DNA of 64,000 nt, taken from positions 7,102,231 through 7,166,230 of the forward strand of contig NC_134033.1 in assembly GCF_964204645.1 (NCBI RefSeq), written 5' to 3'. A model generated the notes under the pieces. It saw nothing but the letters and a program-made list of their open reading frames with translations. It made no database searches and was not told the origin of the DNA. The position numbers and the translations under genes were made by a program. Origin of the DNA: Tubulanus polymorphus (Eukaryota > Nemertea > Palaeonemertea > Tubulaniformes > Tubulanidae). Positions within the stretch are counted from its first letter, which is position 1, and the number at the start of each line of letters is the position of its first letter. Shown piece by piece: positions 18,121 to 29,835 of the stretch.

Positions 18121-18135
18121 TGGCAGCGGTGGGAT
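18121..18135 (+). other. Primer-binding site, complementary to a tRNA-Leu 3' end
   Basis: TGGCAGCGGTGGGAT lies 7 bases after the 5' LTR. From memory, it is complementary to the 3' end of eukaryotic tRNA-Leu with its added CCA. It would prime minus-strand DNA synthesis. Confidence 0.65.
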
Positions 18136-18312
18136 CGTATTTGATTTGATTTGATCAATAAGTTGATAGACCCGCACAGAAGAAACTCAACGAGAATTTT
18201 AGCACAATATTCTTTTATCTTTATTATTTTGGCACTGAGTGGAACGTAGACTCGTTCAGAATTTGTATAAGACGATTAAGACTATTATTTGAATTTTAGT
18301 GACTTAGCAAAG

Positions 18313-19440
18313 ATGAGTACTCAATCCGTTAACGTGGATGGTGATCTGAGAGTATCCCTTCGACTAGGAGTAACGCTCGTAGACAACCCCGAAGTCTTAG
18401 CGACGAGGCGTCGAAATCTCGAAGAGACGGGAATCTAACCCATAGTCAGCCCTTAGACAGAGTCAGCCCTTAGACAGAGAGACGACGGTCGTAGGAGATT
18501 CCCCAACCGTGACAGAAGTAGTGACCGCGCCTAATGTACTCGAGAAAGGCTCAGAGGTTTTTGAGACGACAGCGCTTCCTCGTAGGGTTAGCTCCGGAGA
18601 TCAGAATTTCATTTATGCCGACCGTTTTGAGTCCAATGTCGAAACGAGTGATCGTCTTGACCGAGCTCCGCCGGGATAAAACTTTGTTTTCGAGAGTCAG
18701 CGCCTCACTCAAGACCGTAACCTGGCATGTAGAATCAAACCCGAAACCTTTGACGGCAATGGTTCCTGGCGAGATTATATTCAAGTTTTTGAGACAGTAG
18801 CACGTATCAACCGCTGGGACGACGGATCCAAGGCAGATTTTCTATTCGCACACCTTAGAGGTCCCGCCCGTCAATTAGCTTGCACTTTGTCGCATCAAAG
18901 TCGGCTTGATTATGGCGAGTTAGTCGGTATACTCGACTCGAGATTTGGTTCCGGCCATCAATCTGAACTCTTCTTAGCTGAAATTAAGAACAGAAGGCGT
19001 AAGAGGACGGAAACCCTGAGAGAGCTGGGGCATGAACTACTTTCCCTTGCCGTTAGGGCATATCCCGATTTAGACCCGTTTCAGCGAGACCGTTTGGTCC
19101 GAACACATTTATAGACGCGATCGAAGATAGAGAGCTGCGTATGCAATTGTACCAGAGTCATTGTAAATCGCTCGACGAGTTAGTCCGTCTAGCCGTAGAG
19201 TTAGAGGGGTTTAAGAGATTAGAAGAGGATAGAGAACGTGGATCTCATGGGTTCGTGAGAGCAACAAAAGTAGGAGAGAGCGACCAAATTGAGACATTGA
19301 GATCTCAGGTGACTGAGTTTACGACAATGGTCAGCAGTTAGTAGGCCTACAATCCCAACAGAGCGTTCGTCGAGATAATCATTCTATCATCTGTTACAGT
19401 TGTGGTCAAACAGGCCATATCTCTAGAAACTGCCGAGAAG
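18313..19440 (+). pseudogene. gag: Gypsy gag (capsid and CCHC zinc knuckle), frameshifted
   Basis: An ATG at 18313 starts a frame that stops at 18436. The recognisable capsid part resumes at about 18735 (FDGNGSWRDYIQVFE, WDDGSKADFLFAHLRG, then LDSRFGSGHQ) and runs in one frame to 19114. It continues in another frame from about 19110 to 19341. A retroviral zinc knuckle, CYSCGQTGHISRNC with C-x2-C-x4-H-x4-C spacing, is encoded at 19391-19432. The overlapping frames 18534-18800 and 18551-18784 are shadows. At least three frame breaks make it non-coding. Confidence 0.8.
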
Positions 19441-19528
19441 GACCGAGACGGGGAAACGGGCGACCCCTGGCTCAAAGAGAGTCAAGCCAGAGGAGAGATT
19501 AAAAACCAAACTCTCATCGCCAACCCTC

Positions 19529-19870
19529 TTGAATGAACGAGTTACTGTAAGCGCGATCAGCAACACGGTATCTAGCATAATCATCAGCGGAAAAATCGAC
19601 AATGTACAAACCAAATTTTTAATCGATACTGGTGCATGTGTTTCAGTTCAGAGTAAAAACGTATTCGAGAAATTACACCCAGCATCGCAGGAGAATCTAG
19701 AAGAATCGAATTTACGGCTATACAGTATCAATAATTCCCCTCTGAAAACATACGATAAACTTGAGGTCGGAGTCGAGATTTTCGGCGAGGTCATGCCCTG
19801 GTCATTCGCGGTAGCTGATATCGAAGATGAAGCCGTCTTAGGTTTAGATTTTCTTTCACACTACGACTAG
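19529..19870 (+). pseudogene. Gypsy aspartic protease domain
   Basis: Within this 113-codon frame the active-site motif FLIDTGACVSV lies at about residues 31-41, and the second hallmark AVLGLDFLSHY closes it. It is a retropepsin that would cut the Gag-Pol precursor. It ends at a stop, and the downstream RT begins in a different frame, so the original pol frame is broken here. The start shown is only the first ATG of the open stretch. Confidence 0.8.
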
Positions 19871-20124
19871 ATTCACCCAGCCAGGCAAAGTATCACGAGT
19901 CATGGTGAGCAAATCATCTACGGAAAGAAATGTCAGCTAGATAAGAACAATACTCACGTCAGAAGCCGTCAGCGAGTCGTTATCCCCCCTTTTAGCGAAA
20001 AAGTGCTCGAAGGAACGACTGATGTACAACTCCACTCCGGGAAGTGGGCTATGATAGAACCGTCTGAGTTTAGCCACAAACATCGATTTCTGACAGCGAG
20101 AAGTCTCGTCGACACCGAGAAAAT

Positions 20125-21720
20125 ATGGTTACCCACCAGTGTTTTAAATCCTACAATCCCACACAAGATTACAGTTTACAAGGGGACAACTCTTTGAGAC
20201 CCGCATCTAGAGTAGAATCCAGTAATGTGAGAGCCACGCATACTCCCAGCCCTCCAAGCGGAGAGACTCCCGAATTTTTAAGAGATCTCGTCCAGAGAAG
20301 CACGAAAGACTTACAGCCAGACGAAGCATCTCAGGTCGAAAAGTTAATTTTAGAGTATCGAGACATCTTTGCTCGGTCCGACGCAGATTTAGGGGTAGCC
20401 CCGGGAATTACGCACGATATACACACAGGGGATGCTAAGCCGGTTAGACAGAAGACTCGACGCTTACCACAGGCAAGACAAGAGGTAGCCAGTCGCCTAG
20501 TCAAAGAGATGCTAGATCGCGGGGTGGTTGAACCGTCAACTTCACCGTGGGCTAGTCCGATAGTTCTTGTGTCGAAGAAGGACGGGGGGATTAGATTTTG
20601 CGTAGATTATTGGCGGGTGAATGACGTCACTATGAAAGATGCTTATCCCCTACCCAGAATTGATGACTCTATCCGTTCCCTTTCTGGCTCTATATATTTT
20701 TGTACTATAGATCTCGCATCTGGTTATTGGCAGGTCGAGCTGTCCGAATCTGCAAGAGAGAAATCCGCGTTTGTCATGAGAGATGGTCTATTTCAATTTC
20801 GAAAGATGCCTTTTGGGTTGTGTAATAGTGGCGCGACGTTCGAAAGACTCATGGAACAGGTTCTCTGTGGCCTGCAGTATGAGATTTGCTTAGTCTATTA
20901 AGATGATATCATAGTATTCGGAAAGAATTTTGAAGAGACTTTGGGCAACCTACACCAAGTATTCGAAAGGCTTAAAAGGTTCGATCTAAAACTCAAACCC
21001 AAGAAGTGCCACTTCTTTGAGAAATCGGTTGCGTTTTTAGGACATGTAGTCTCAGAGGACGGCGTATCGTGCGACCCAGGTAAAATCGAATCAATTAAGA
21101 CCTGGCCTGTACCTCGATGTCAAACTGACGTAAGATCATTTTTGGGTTTAGCATCTTACTACCGGAGTTTTTACCGAGATTTCGCATCGACGGCGAAACC
21201 ACTCCACCGATTAACCGAGAAGGGAAGGAAATTTGAATGGTCTGGAGAATGTCAGTCCGCTTTTGAGGAATTGAAAGACGCGCTCATGACAGCGCCCATC
21301 CTGGCATATCCACTCCCGGATACCCAGTTTATCTTAGATACCGACGCTAGTGGGGTAGGCTTGGGGGCTGTTTTGTCACAAGTACACGATGGGGCTGAGA
21401 AAGTGATCGCCTATGGCAGTCGCACCTTGTCAAAGCAAGAGCGAAATTATTGCGTCACGAGACGGGAGTTATTGGCAGTGGTCACATACGTCAAGCATTT
21501 CAGACATTATTTATTAGGGAGAGAGTTTCTGCTCCGCACCAACCACGGTTCGCTACGCTGGCTCATGTCTTTTAAAGACCCAGAGGGACAGACGGCCCGG
21601 TGGATTACACTTTTGTCAGAATACAACTTCAAGGTTCAACATCGTCCCGGCCGTCTTCACACTAACGCAGATGCTTTGAGTCGCAGGGAATGTCAACATT
21701 GCTTGAGGGCCTCTGAGAGG
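20125..21720 (+). pseudogene. pol: Gypsy reverse transcriptase and RNase H, stop in the catalytic box
   Basis: The frame includes the palm region with SPWASPIVLVSKKDGGIRF, the CTIDLASGYWQVEL box (first catalytic Asp) and FGLCNSGATFERLM. The YxDD box at about 20896-20907 has a TAA (20899-20901) in its second position, a break in the catalytic loop itself. The same frame continues downstream with FLGLASYYRSFYRDF and RNase H motifs ILDTDASGVGLGAVL and TRRELLAVV. RNase H extends to about residue 250 of the 20941 frame, ending in NADALSR. Confidence 0.88.
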
Positions 21721-23225
21721 TATGAAACAATCGAGAGTCCATGCAGCCACATCAAGCGGGTGAGAGCTATCAGAGACTGTTCCACTGAATTATCGTGCGC
21801 GCCGAAATGGTCGCCAACAGAACTAGGCCAAGCACAAGCAAGCGACCCTGATCTCAGATGGATTGTAGAGCGATATAAGTCCCAAGATCGACCAAGCTGG
21901 CAGGATGTCGCAAGTGAGGGCGCTACCAGCAAATTTCTAGCAACCCGGTGGGAACAATTAAAATTGGTCGAGGGCGTACTGTATATCACCAAGGAAAGAG
22001 AAGGGTTAGATCCGTCCACGTTGTTAGTTTTGCCTAAAACTTACCGTCACGAAGTATTCATCGAGATTCATGCCTCTAGAACCGCCGGACACTTCGGCTA
22101 CAAGAAAACTCTCACTAGCATTCACCAAAGATATTTCTGGCCCGAAATTCGGGATGATGTCAAGCTCTGGTGTGCGACTTGTTACCTATGTGCCACCAGA
22201 GTCCACCTAGTAGTAATAAAGCAAAACTTAAAGACTATCGCGTTGGCATACCTATGGAAAGAATAGCTTTAGATATTTTGGGGCCCCTACCCGAAACGAA
22301 AGCCGGGAACACCGTAATTTTAGTCGTCTCCGATTATTTTACTCGTTGGATGGAGGCCTATCCTCTACCAAATCAGGAAGCCAAGACTATAGCAGCAACA
22401 CTCGTCCGAGAATTCATAAGTAGATTTGGTGTAGCGAGACAATTTCACTCTGATCAAGGGTCTAATTTCCAGTCAAAATTGATGACCGAAATTTGCGGCA
22501 TGCTAGAAATGCGTAAGACTAAAACTACCGCCTACCACCCGCAGTCCGATGGATTAGTCGAGCGATACAATCGCACCCGGTTGAATGGGCTCGCCATGCT
22601 TGTGAATAAAAACCAGGACGACTGGGACGAGCAGCTACCATTTTTAACGATGGCGTACCGAGCGTCGACACATGATTCGACCGGATTTTCTCCAAACTAT
22701 TTGATGCTAGGCCGGGATATAAACTTACCTATAGATATTCTCTCGGGAACTCCCCATCCTTCAATACAGCTCCCAGTTGAGACGTACGCAACGGAACTGA
22801 AGGAACGCCTTACTTTCGCTTTTTCTCACACCCGAAAGAACTTAGCGCTTCGTGCTAGAAGAAATAAAAGACATTATGATACTCGTAGTCACGGAACGAA
22901 TTACAAAGTCGGTGATAGGGTATGGCTTTTCCGACCTGTCACGCCTGGCATGAAGTCATCAAAGCTGGCCTGTCATTGGGTAGGCCCATGTGAGATTTTC
23001 GAGATAATAAACGACGTAGTATATACTATAGCGCTTCCTAATTCGAACAAGCGTATGACCGTGCATTTCAACCGACTGAAACCCTACCTTGAGCCAACCG
23101 CACCTGACCTGAGGACTCCTGACTATCCAGAGAAATACTCGGACGAAATCAAAAGCGACGATTTTAGAACCACTTTTTTCGGGCGTACATCGAGACCACC
23201 TGATAGATATGGCGACTGGTGGTAG
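21720..23225 (+). pseudogene. pol: Gypsy integrase with zinc domain and DDE core, frameshifted
   Basis: The zinc-binding HHCC region is visible as HASRTAGHFGYKKTLTSIHQ followed by CATCYLC (about 22065-22195). A frameshift near 22190-22260 then moves the reading to the frame that holds ALDILGPLPETK, SDYFTRWMEAYPLP, FHSDQGSNF (second Asp) and HPQSDGLVERYNRT (Glu). The C-terminal part has YKVGDRVWLF and HFNRLKPY, typical for the Gypsy GPY/F tail. There is no chromodomain. Stop at 23223-23225. Confidence 0.88.
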
Positions 23226-23280
23226 TCCAGATGTCATCTGCCATCGTAATTTTCATGTTTTTTTTTTATCCGTTCTATTT

Positions 23281-24465
23281 TGTAGGGATAAAACGACCAA
23301 GGTTAAATGTATTTACTGTGCACGAAGAGTCGACAAGGAAAACGTTCACGCGCATAATAGGTATTGTGAAGGCCGGACCCGCGAGGGGAAAGTTTTCGAG
23401 TGTGAAAAGTGCGGTAAACAGTTCGCTACCAAACTGAAGGCCCGTGGGCACGTCAAATACCACGAAGAGAGGGTGGGTATCCTCGAAGTCGCGGAAGACT
23501 CATGGGACCGAGACCCGCCTGCACAAGTCCTATCCGCGTCGAACGTTACCTCTACTGTGAGCGCGGTGTCCGCCAAAAGAAAGTTTCGACGTGACGAGCA
23601 GCGGCGTAAGCGCGCAGAAGAATCGAAAGCAAGATTGGATCGACAGCGGGAGCGAGAAGCGATCGACGAGACGGCAGAGCAGTTAGTGGTTCAAATCAAT
23701 AAGATATTAGAAGAAGATGAGCCGGTCACTGGTGACGCTCGAACGGTCCACTTTGGTACGCAATCCCATACCGCTACTTCAACTAGAGAACAAGAGATGG
23801 ACGTCACTCCCGTCAGCTGTCAATCGGAAGGGAGATCGGCTTCCGACGTCGTAACCCGAATCATGAAAGAGATGTCGGGCACCATAGAAGAGGTTTATCC
23901 ACCTTCGATCGTCACAGAGAAATTCCCAGCTGTCATCAGCGATGATCTGCCGACTGCTGCAGGCGATAAACTACCAACCGTCGTCGAGAGCCTGCCAATC
24001 GGGCCGCCTACTACTGCTATGAAGACACCAGTAATTCAGTCTCAGACTTCCGTCGTCAAGTTGTCAACTGAGTCGCTGCCGGTAGTTGCGCAAGAATAGT
24101 CGTCCGAGCCATCAGTCGAGATAGAAAAAGGTACGTCGAAGCTGGAAGACGTCGTAGTCGACAAGTCATCAGAGAGTTGCCAGGCCAACAACGCGAGTCC
24201 AGCATTGTGCGAACAATTGGTCCTGCTACACAGTCATCCTGTTCCTGGTCGCAATGCGTATAAATATTTCGGTTCTCCATGCGACAGAGCAGTATGCAAC
24301 CGGTGCGTCGTCGAATCCTTGAGGTTCAAGATTCGGTGGCCGACTCCAGAGTTCGTTCGACAAGTGGAGGTGACTCGACCTACGGCATTCGGGATGCTAC
24401 ACAGCCACCCTACCGCGGCCGGAGACGTAGAAATCTATGGATTCAGTAGCGAACCAGTAATATGA
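23281..24465 (+). pseudogene. Third ORF of the Gypsy element with two zinc fingers, one amber stop
   Basis: This frame lies in the env position but has no signal peptide or membrane segment. It encodes two zinc-finger-like modules: CIYCARRVDKENVHAHNRYC, and a clear C2H2 finger CEKCGKQFATKLKARGHVKYH. An Arg/Glu-rich helical stretch and then a long Ser/Thr/Val-rich disordered region follow. A TAG at 24097-24099 interrupts it, after which the frame continues to 24465 with a Cys/His-containing end (CDRAVCNRC). Just upstream, TTTTTATCCGTTCTATTTTG ending in TAG looks like a splice acceptor (to 23285). The ORF may therefore be expressed from a spliced RNA. Function unknown. Confidence 0.65.
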
Positions 24466-24666
24466 ACGCTGTGTCTGATCGACCAGAAGGTGTTTGGCAT
24501 CGTATGAGACTCTTCTCCGATTTTCGCTATTTATCGCCTCCGCCGGGGGAGGTCGGAGGCTGGGAGGGGGTGTTGTGGCGAAAATGGACCCTGTTTCTGT
24601 TTAACACCTCTGGTTCATTTTTGTTTCAGCACCTCATCCTTTCCTCCGATATCTCCGGGTGGGGCG

Positions 24667-24708
<42 letters not shown>

Positions 24709-24714
24709 ATCGTT

Positions 24715-24788
<74 letters not shown>

Positions 24789-24854
24789 TTTATATATTTT
24801 TTATTTTATATATATATTTTTATTTTTTTTATTTTTTTTTTATTCTGTTTTCGA
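24466..24854. other. Gypsy 3' untranslated part with TA microsatellite
   Basis: A G-rich purine stretch (about 24541-24572) is the best polypurine-tract candidate but lies far from the LTR. Between it and the LTR a long TA run (about 24671-24790) and T-rich sequence have expanded. This may explain the unusual distance. Confidence 0.5.
24671..24790. repeat. (TA)n microsatellite
   Basis: Nearly pure alternating TA, interrupted by AAATAAAATCGT. It creates artificial frames only. Confidence 0.95.
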
Positions 24855-26201
24855 TGGTTTAAATTTGTAGTCTGAAAATTTGGACACTTTAAAGTTTTTC
24901 GGGCGTCTCGTTGCGGTCTATTCGCGTTCGGGTTGGGGTTTGGATCGGTTTCTGTCGGGAAATAGCACGATCACATCTTTTTATTCTGCTTTTATCGTAA
25001 ATTCGCGCTATAACATTCAAGTTACTTACCTGTAGTCTATTCTTTTGATATCGTTTTTTTTACTTTAGAACTGCCGTTTGGTAATGTCATAATCCTATTT
25101 TCATCATATTTACATAGTTTGATTTGTTTTCTTCGGTTCCTCGCTCGGCGAGTTGAGCTTTGTCGCACCGCTAGGCGGTTCACTATTCTTGCGCGCGTAC
25201 ATCAAACTCGGGTTTGATATTCGAATTTCGTTTTTATCCTCTTTAATGTATTCTTTTGGTATTTTTAGCGCGTGTATTGACTATATTTAATTTCTGGGAG
25301 CATTAATCTTCCTGTTAACTATTTTATTCGCGTTCTATTTTGTGCGCGCTCTTGGCCTACTTCTCGCGTAGAAAAATCACTACTGGCCAATGAGCGCACT
25401 CGGATTCCTATAAAAGGCGGGTCGTTCGAGCGTGTCGGACATTCCGATCTTTGGTATCATCACGCGTCACACGCAGAATTCCGACTTTACTATTGACTTT
25501 GCTATCGAGAACATAAATTATATATAAGATGTAAGAGATTGATCCTTCCTATCTCGCCTTCGGGTTGGATATGATCATCTTGTCCAACCCGAAGGAAGCA
25601 AATTATTTATTCGCGTTAACTTACGTACGATCGTCTGGCCGAGTTTGATTTTCGGCCGAGTTTGATTTTCGGCCGAGTTTGATTTTTCGGCCGAGTTAGA
25701 CTTTTCGGCCGAGTTTGATGTCGCCGTTTATGACTATCTTCTAGTTAAACTTTTACCGGCCGACTGAGAGCGTCACCGATCAAGATATTTCGTCGAGCAA
25801 GCTTGTGTACATATTCTTTATCTATCAATCTATTACTATTCGTCTATATGATCCCTCAGTCCTTTATTGACTGATGGCCTTCACCCGGGGGTAGTCATGA
25901 CAGAGTGTCATACGTAGAGAACGGTAGATGTTGAGGAGAACTAGGTTCGAACCCGAGCGAAATCCTGGCCAGGTAGTCGCCTACTTGGATGCTGAGCCCT
26001 GATCATGGAATGAGAAGGATGAATATGTATTTGACGATAATTTAGACAAGAATTTATATCTTTTCCCTGAGGAGGAATTACTTCCCCCAATATTTTCGTA
26101 TAACCCGATTATATTGTTTCAGGGCGAACCCTAGTAGCAAACGCCTATTTTACTTATCCAACCCTAAAAAGAAACACGCTACCCAGGAGAGAAACGCTAC
26201 A
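24855..26201 (+). repeat. 3' LTR of the Gypsy element
   Basis: About 1.35 kb, aligned to 16405-18113. It keeps CCAAT (25387-25391), TATAAAAGG (25409-25417), the leader hairpin (25557-25595) and one additional GGCCGAGTTTGAT unit. Two internal deletions relative to the 5' LTR remove much of the U5-side sequence. It ends in GAGAAACGCTACA like the 5' copy. Confidence 0.88.
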
Positions 26202-27435
26202 CGATTTCAGTCATCTTAGTGCCTATTTATATGTTTTTGACAACATTAAAATCAAATATTGGGTTTACAGACTCGAAAATTCAGCACAAAAACCTGTAGC
26301 AGCCATTTTTCAAGATGGCGGCCATTTTTGAAGAAATATTAATTATCATATTTCCACAATCTTGGTGTTGATATGTTTTTAAACAATTCGGGTAGCGGTA
26401 AATAACATCCAATTCACGTTTCTAGACACATTTTGAATGATTTTCACATTTCAATTGTTATTGTTGGATATATCTGTTCCTTGGCAACTTGTTGCCGAGT
26501 ATCTATGTAACGATTTTATATTTTTTGTATTTGAAATGGCTGCATGAAATGTCAAAGCTACTGAATAAAGAATATCAAACATACATTAATCACAATTTCA
26601 GGTGAGTAACGTTATATTCTAATGATCGTCTACTTCATACAGGCCTACACGGATAATTTATGTAAGTCATAAATACTATTACCTTAGCCAGTCTGATTGA
26701 TTAGTTAATTGACCGTTGTAATTAACTTTCACAATAATATTTTAATGCGGAGGTTTTTGGGATGAACCACCGCGGTTATAATTATGTTTTGTGATCCTGA
26801 AATTCCTGAAAATCCAATGAAAATACGAGAGTGAATCTTTAATTGCAGATTGGGTTTATTTGATGAAATCCAATGTCAGAAAAAAAGTTATTAAAAGTCA
26901 TAGTTCATACATTTGAATATACATGATTATACTAATAATTACTGAGATTATATATCATATCGTCATAACACCTTGTTGACTAATTATATAAATATATATA
27001 TGTATATATATATACAGAGTACTCAAATTGCCAGCTTAAGTTTTAGTTTGTAATTCGAATATATGCGTCTTGCATGGTTTATAGCAAAACCTAATTTCAG
27101 TTATTTGTAATTCTAATTTACATTCGATTTCTTTAATAATCGAGATCCATAAGGATCGGTAGAATACTTCACTCGGGGGAGGCGAGAATATAGCAGACAA
27201 ATTATACTATATTGTTTTAGGCCTAAGCTAAGTTGTAATAAATGGAAACACTATGAATAACAAAGTGTACTAAATATCTTACCTGAAAATCCAATGAAAA
27301 TACGAGAGTGAATCTTTAATTGCAGATTGGGTTTATTTGATGAAATCCAAAGTCAGAATAACCCAGCTAGGCCTGAGCTGGACCTTGATGACTCTGGCTC
27401 CACCTACAAACCCAATCTAGCAAAGATTCATCTGA
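26202..27435. other. Unassigned DNA with a 77-bp direct repeat
   Basis: AT-rich, no gene recognised. A 77-base sequence starting CCTGAAAATCCAATGAAAAT occurs at 26805-26881 and again at 27282-27358 with one or two differences, bracketing about 400 bases. These could be ends of a small element, but no coding or inverted structure was found. Confidence 0.6.
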
Positions 27436-27699
27436 TTGGAGGATCCAGGTACTTGGGCTCTGACAACGGATAGATGCCAGATTGCCAAGAAAACAAACTT
27501 TGTAATTAGTGTCACCATTAAGTATCTAGGCAAATGTTGTGGTTTGTTGACTTTAAGATACTATGAGAACAAAGCTTCTCAGACCAGAGTAACTAGGCTT
27601 GGCAGTCATAAATGGTACAAAGAGAAACAAGAAAATAATCTCAGATATAAAATGATTGATAAAATGCTATTTTTCAAAAATGTAACTCTGATATTTTAA
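27436..27699 (+). CDS. Unrecognised short ORF (87 aa), doubtful
   Basis: An 87-codon frame directly after the second copy of the 77-bp repeat. The product is mixed polar with several Cys and basic residues and shows no motif I know. It may be a fragment of a transposon protein or chance. Confidence 0.2.
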   Translation: MEDPGTWALTTDRCQIAKKTNFVISVTIKYLGKCCGLLTLRYYENKASQTRVTRLGSHKWYKEKQENNLRYKMIDKMLFFKNVTLIF

Positions 27700-27893
27700 A
27701 AGCTATATTCATGCAGATCAAATCTATGTCTACCATGACATAGTTATTCCAAAAATGAAACTGCCAAATCAAGAAAGTACGTTTTGTAAAAATGAATAAT
27801 ATTGGTTTGCTATAATATAATAATTTCAGGTGAAATGACAAGCCAAGTCAAGGTTTTTAAAGTTGTTTCAGCTGAACGACAGAACACCCCATC

Positions 27894-28500
27894 CAATTCC
27901 AAATACCAGTCCAATGTGATAAGTCTCTGCTGGAACTATTTAATGTTATAATGGACTTGAGTCAAAATGTCTACAATCCTGATTGTCGACCGATTTTACT
28001 CGTCACTAGCAGCCACTCTATATAAGGGTAATCCACGCACACACCACCCCTCGATCCCAGCCAATTTAGGGTGATTCACGCACACACGCGGCCCCTCGAT
28101 CCCAGCCACTATATATAATCGTAATCCAGATTGCAGACATTGTCGACGAGTAGAATCGGTCGTCAATCGGGGTTGTAGACATTGTCGACGAGTAGAATCG
28201 GACGACAATCGGGGTTGTAGACATTGTCGACGAGTAGAATCGGACGACAATCGGGGTTGTAGACATTGTCGACGAGTAGAATCGGACGACAATCAGTGTT
28301 GTATACATTGTCGACGAGTAGAATCGGCCGACATTTAGGATTCATAGATCTCTACTTTTACCTGTTCTCGAGTTGAGCCGCACGTCCTATGGCGTAATGT
28401 CGTAAGATTCAATCAGTCCGATATTGGCGGATTAATTCCAAATACCAGTCCAATGTGATAAGTCTCTGCTGGAACTATTTAATGTTATAATGGACTTGAG
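27894..28500. repeat. 67-bp direct repeats flanking a 472-base segment with 42-bp minisatellite
   Basis: The sequence starting ATTCCAAATACCAGTCC and ending GGACTTGAG occurs at 27894-27961 and 28434-28500 in near-identical form. Between them lie an inverted copy of the minisatellite unit (about 27968-28003), two copies of a GATCCCAGCCA-type sequence, and the array itself. Confidence 0.75.
28131..28335. repeat. 42-bp tandem repeat, five units
   Basis: Units of exactly 42 bases start GTAGACATTGTCGACGAGTA. The length is a multiple of three, so on the minus strand it produces open 14-residue repeats in all frames. These are not considered genes because host-like flanks and three equally open frames argue for a minisatellite. 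Confidence 0.9.
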
Positions 28501-29440
28501 CCGATGGGTCATTGTGTTACCTGTGTCAAGACTCTGGAAAAGACCTGGGAGGTATTTAAGATCAATTCAAATATCTCTAATCCTATCCTGAGAAAAATGT
28601 ATATGAATGTAAAATAACTGTCAACCCTCAATATACCGCCTTCCACATAAACCGCCACCTCCACCTTACGTGTGAAAAAAAACAATCCTTTTAGTCACAA
28701 CAAAATTTTCAAAATGATTTTTTTTTTTCATTTCTATTGAAATGATGAGAGTTGGTCCCTTATATCTCTACAATACCCCACGGGGACCTGACAAAAAAAA
28801 TTTTGACCCCAGTATCCTAGGTACTATATATAAAAAGACAAGGGAGCCAACTCTCCGTCAGATCGGTCGATAGGTATGTCACTTCAACAGTTCGTAGTTT
28901 TGTTATTTGCGGTCCGATCCGCTTCAAATAAAGTTTTTTTGTAAAGCCAACAGATTTCTGCACAAGTCCGAGTTGTTTATTGAAGGTTGTTTTGTCTTAA
29001 AGGTTGTTAAATCGGGCGATTACTCCCAAAAAATCGTCAAATTCCGTCTGTACCGCACCAGCCTGGAAGTAAAAATGACCACGATTTTCGAAAACAAACG
29101 GCGCTTTCGACTAGTAATTCTGAACCGATTTTTACGATCGAGGGCTCGTTCGAAAGCTTAGACTCTGATCTTACCCCAGCGTATCGATATTTTCGTCTTT
29201 TTAGATAATCTAACGCACAGGAACAGCTAAATCGCGACCAGTCTCGAAAAACGTCCCTCCTCGCTGAAAACTTCCGCCATCATACCCGGAAGTAACATTA
29301 GCTCCGCACTTACGACCGATGCGTTGATTGGCCCATAGAACTCACTTCTATGATTGGCCCGTTGCAAAAGTAAACACACCGGGCCAACGGGCAATAGTAA
29401 ATAAATGCACGTGGATCCGGCTGTCAAACTAATTCTTAAA
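28501..29440. other. Unassigned DNA with a possible promoter
   Basis: No clear gene. AGAGTTGGTCCCTT (about 28748) and AAGGGAGCCAACTCT (about 28841) form an inverted repeat around a stretch that includes TATATAAAAAG (about 28826). This looks like a TATA box and may drive something to the right. The 84-codon frame at 28907-29161 shows no known motif. Confidence 0.4.
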
Positions 29441-29538
29441 TCCAACATCAAACTTTTCGATCACGTCTGGTACTGCCACCTGATCTGCGATGCGGTTACC
29501 TGCTATATCCACGTAACTGTATCAGACCGATATAAACT

Positions 29539-29713
29539 ATGTCGTCCCCGGATGACCTAAATGACTGTCAAAAGAATGCTTTTGACTTGGTTATTGCCGG
29601 TCACAATTTGATAGTATGTGGCCAGGTTGGTACGGGAAAATCGTTTTTTGTCAGGCGTGTCGTCAAAGCATTGATGAATCGTGGAAAGAACGTCGCATTG
29701 ACCGCATCTACCG
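29539..29713 (+). CDS. PIF1-like helicase, first exon (Walker A)
   Basis: The ATG at 29539 begins LNDCQKNAFDLVIAGHNL, then the nucleotide-binding loop GQVGTGKS (about residues 29-36) and motif Ia ALTASTG. This is the N-terminal ATPase part of a PIF1/RecD2-type 5'-to-3' DNA helicase. A donor site, G|GTAAAC at 29714, ends the exon after the first base of a codon. The next recognisable exon (37915) needs a different phase, so at least one short exon with the sequence that follows motif Ia is missing or unrecognised. The frame read past 29714 to 29772 runs into the transposon terminal repeat. Confidence 0.7.
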
Positions 29714-29768
29714 GTAAACCGTGCCAAGTTTATAGCGACCTTCATCCCAAACCCCAAATCCGCCCCTA

Positions 29769-29835
29769 CTAAATACCGACTGGAAACTGACCGGAGCCGA
29801 CTGGGAACCGACTGGACACTCACTGGAGCTCTAGA
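29769..29835. repeat. Left terminal inverted repeat of the MULE-type element
   Basis: Begins CTAAATACCGACTGG and continues with variants of GACTGG, ending near GGAGCTC. The partner is 37541-37622 on the other strand. Confidence 0.8.

Larger units (their letters stand above)
16405..26201 (+). mobile_element. Ty3/Gypsy LTR retrotransposon, full length but decayed
   Basis: Two long direct repeats flank gag, protease, reverse transcriptase, RNase H, integrase and a further zinc-finger ORF. Domain order (protease, RT, RNase H, integrase) is that of Ty3/Gypsy. Several stops and frameshifts interrupt gag and pol. The LTRs differ by indels and many substitutions, so the insertion is old. A clean target duplication was not found, and the exact LTR starts (16405 and 24855) are uncertain by a few bases. 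Confidence 0.92.

Noticed and set aside
23275-23576. Minus-strand ORFs opposite the Gypsy ORF3
   Set aside because: Shadow frames of the zinc-finger ORF; no motif.
16405-26201. A retrovirus-like env gene in the Gypsy element
   Set aside because: The ORF in that position has zinc fingers and no signal peptide, fusion peptide or membrane anchor.
28066-28345. Repeat proteins of 14-residue units on the minus strand
   Set aside because: The 42-base minisatellite is a multiple of three and opens all frames; no promoter or conserved flank.
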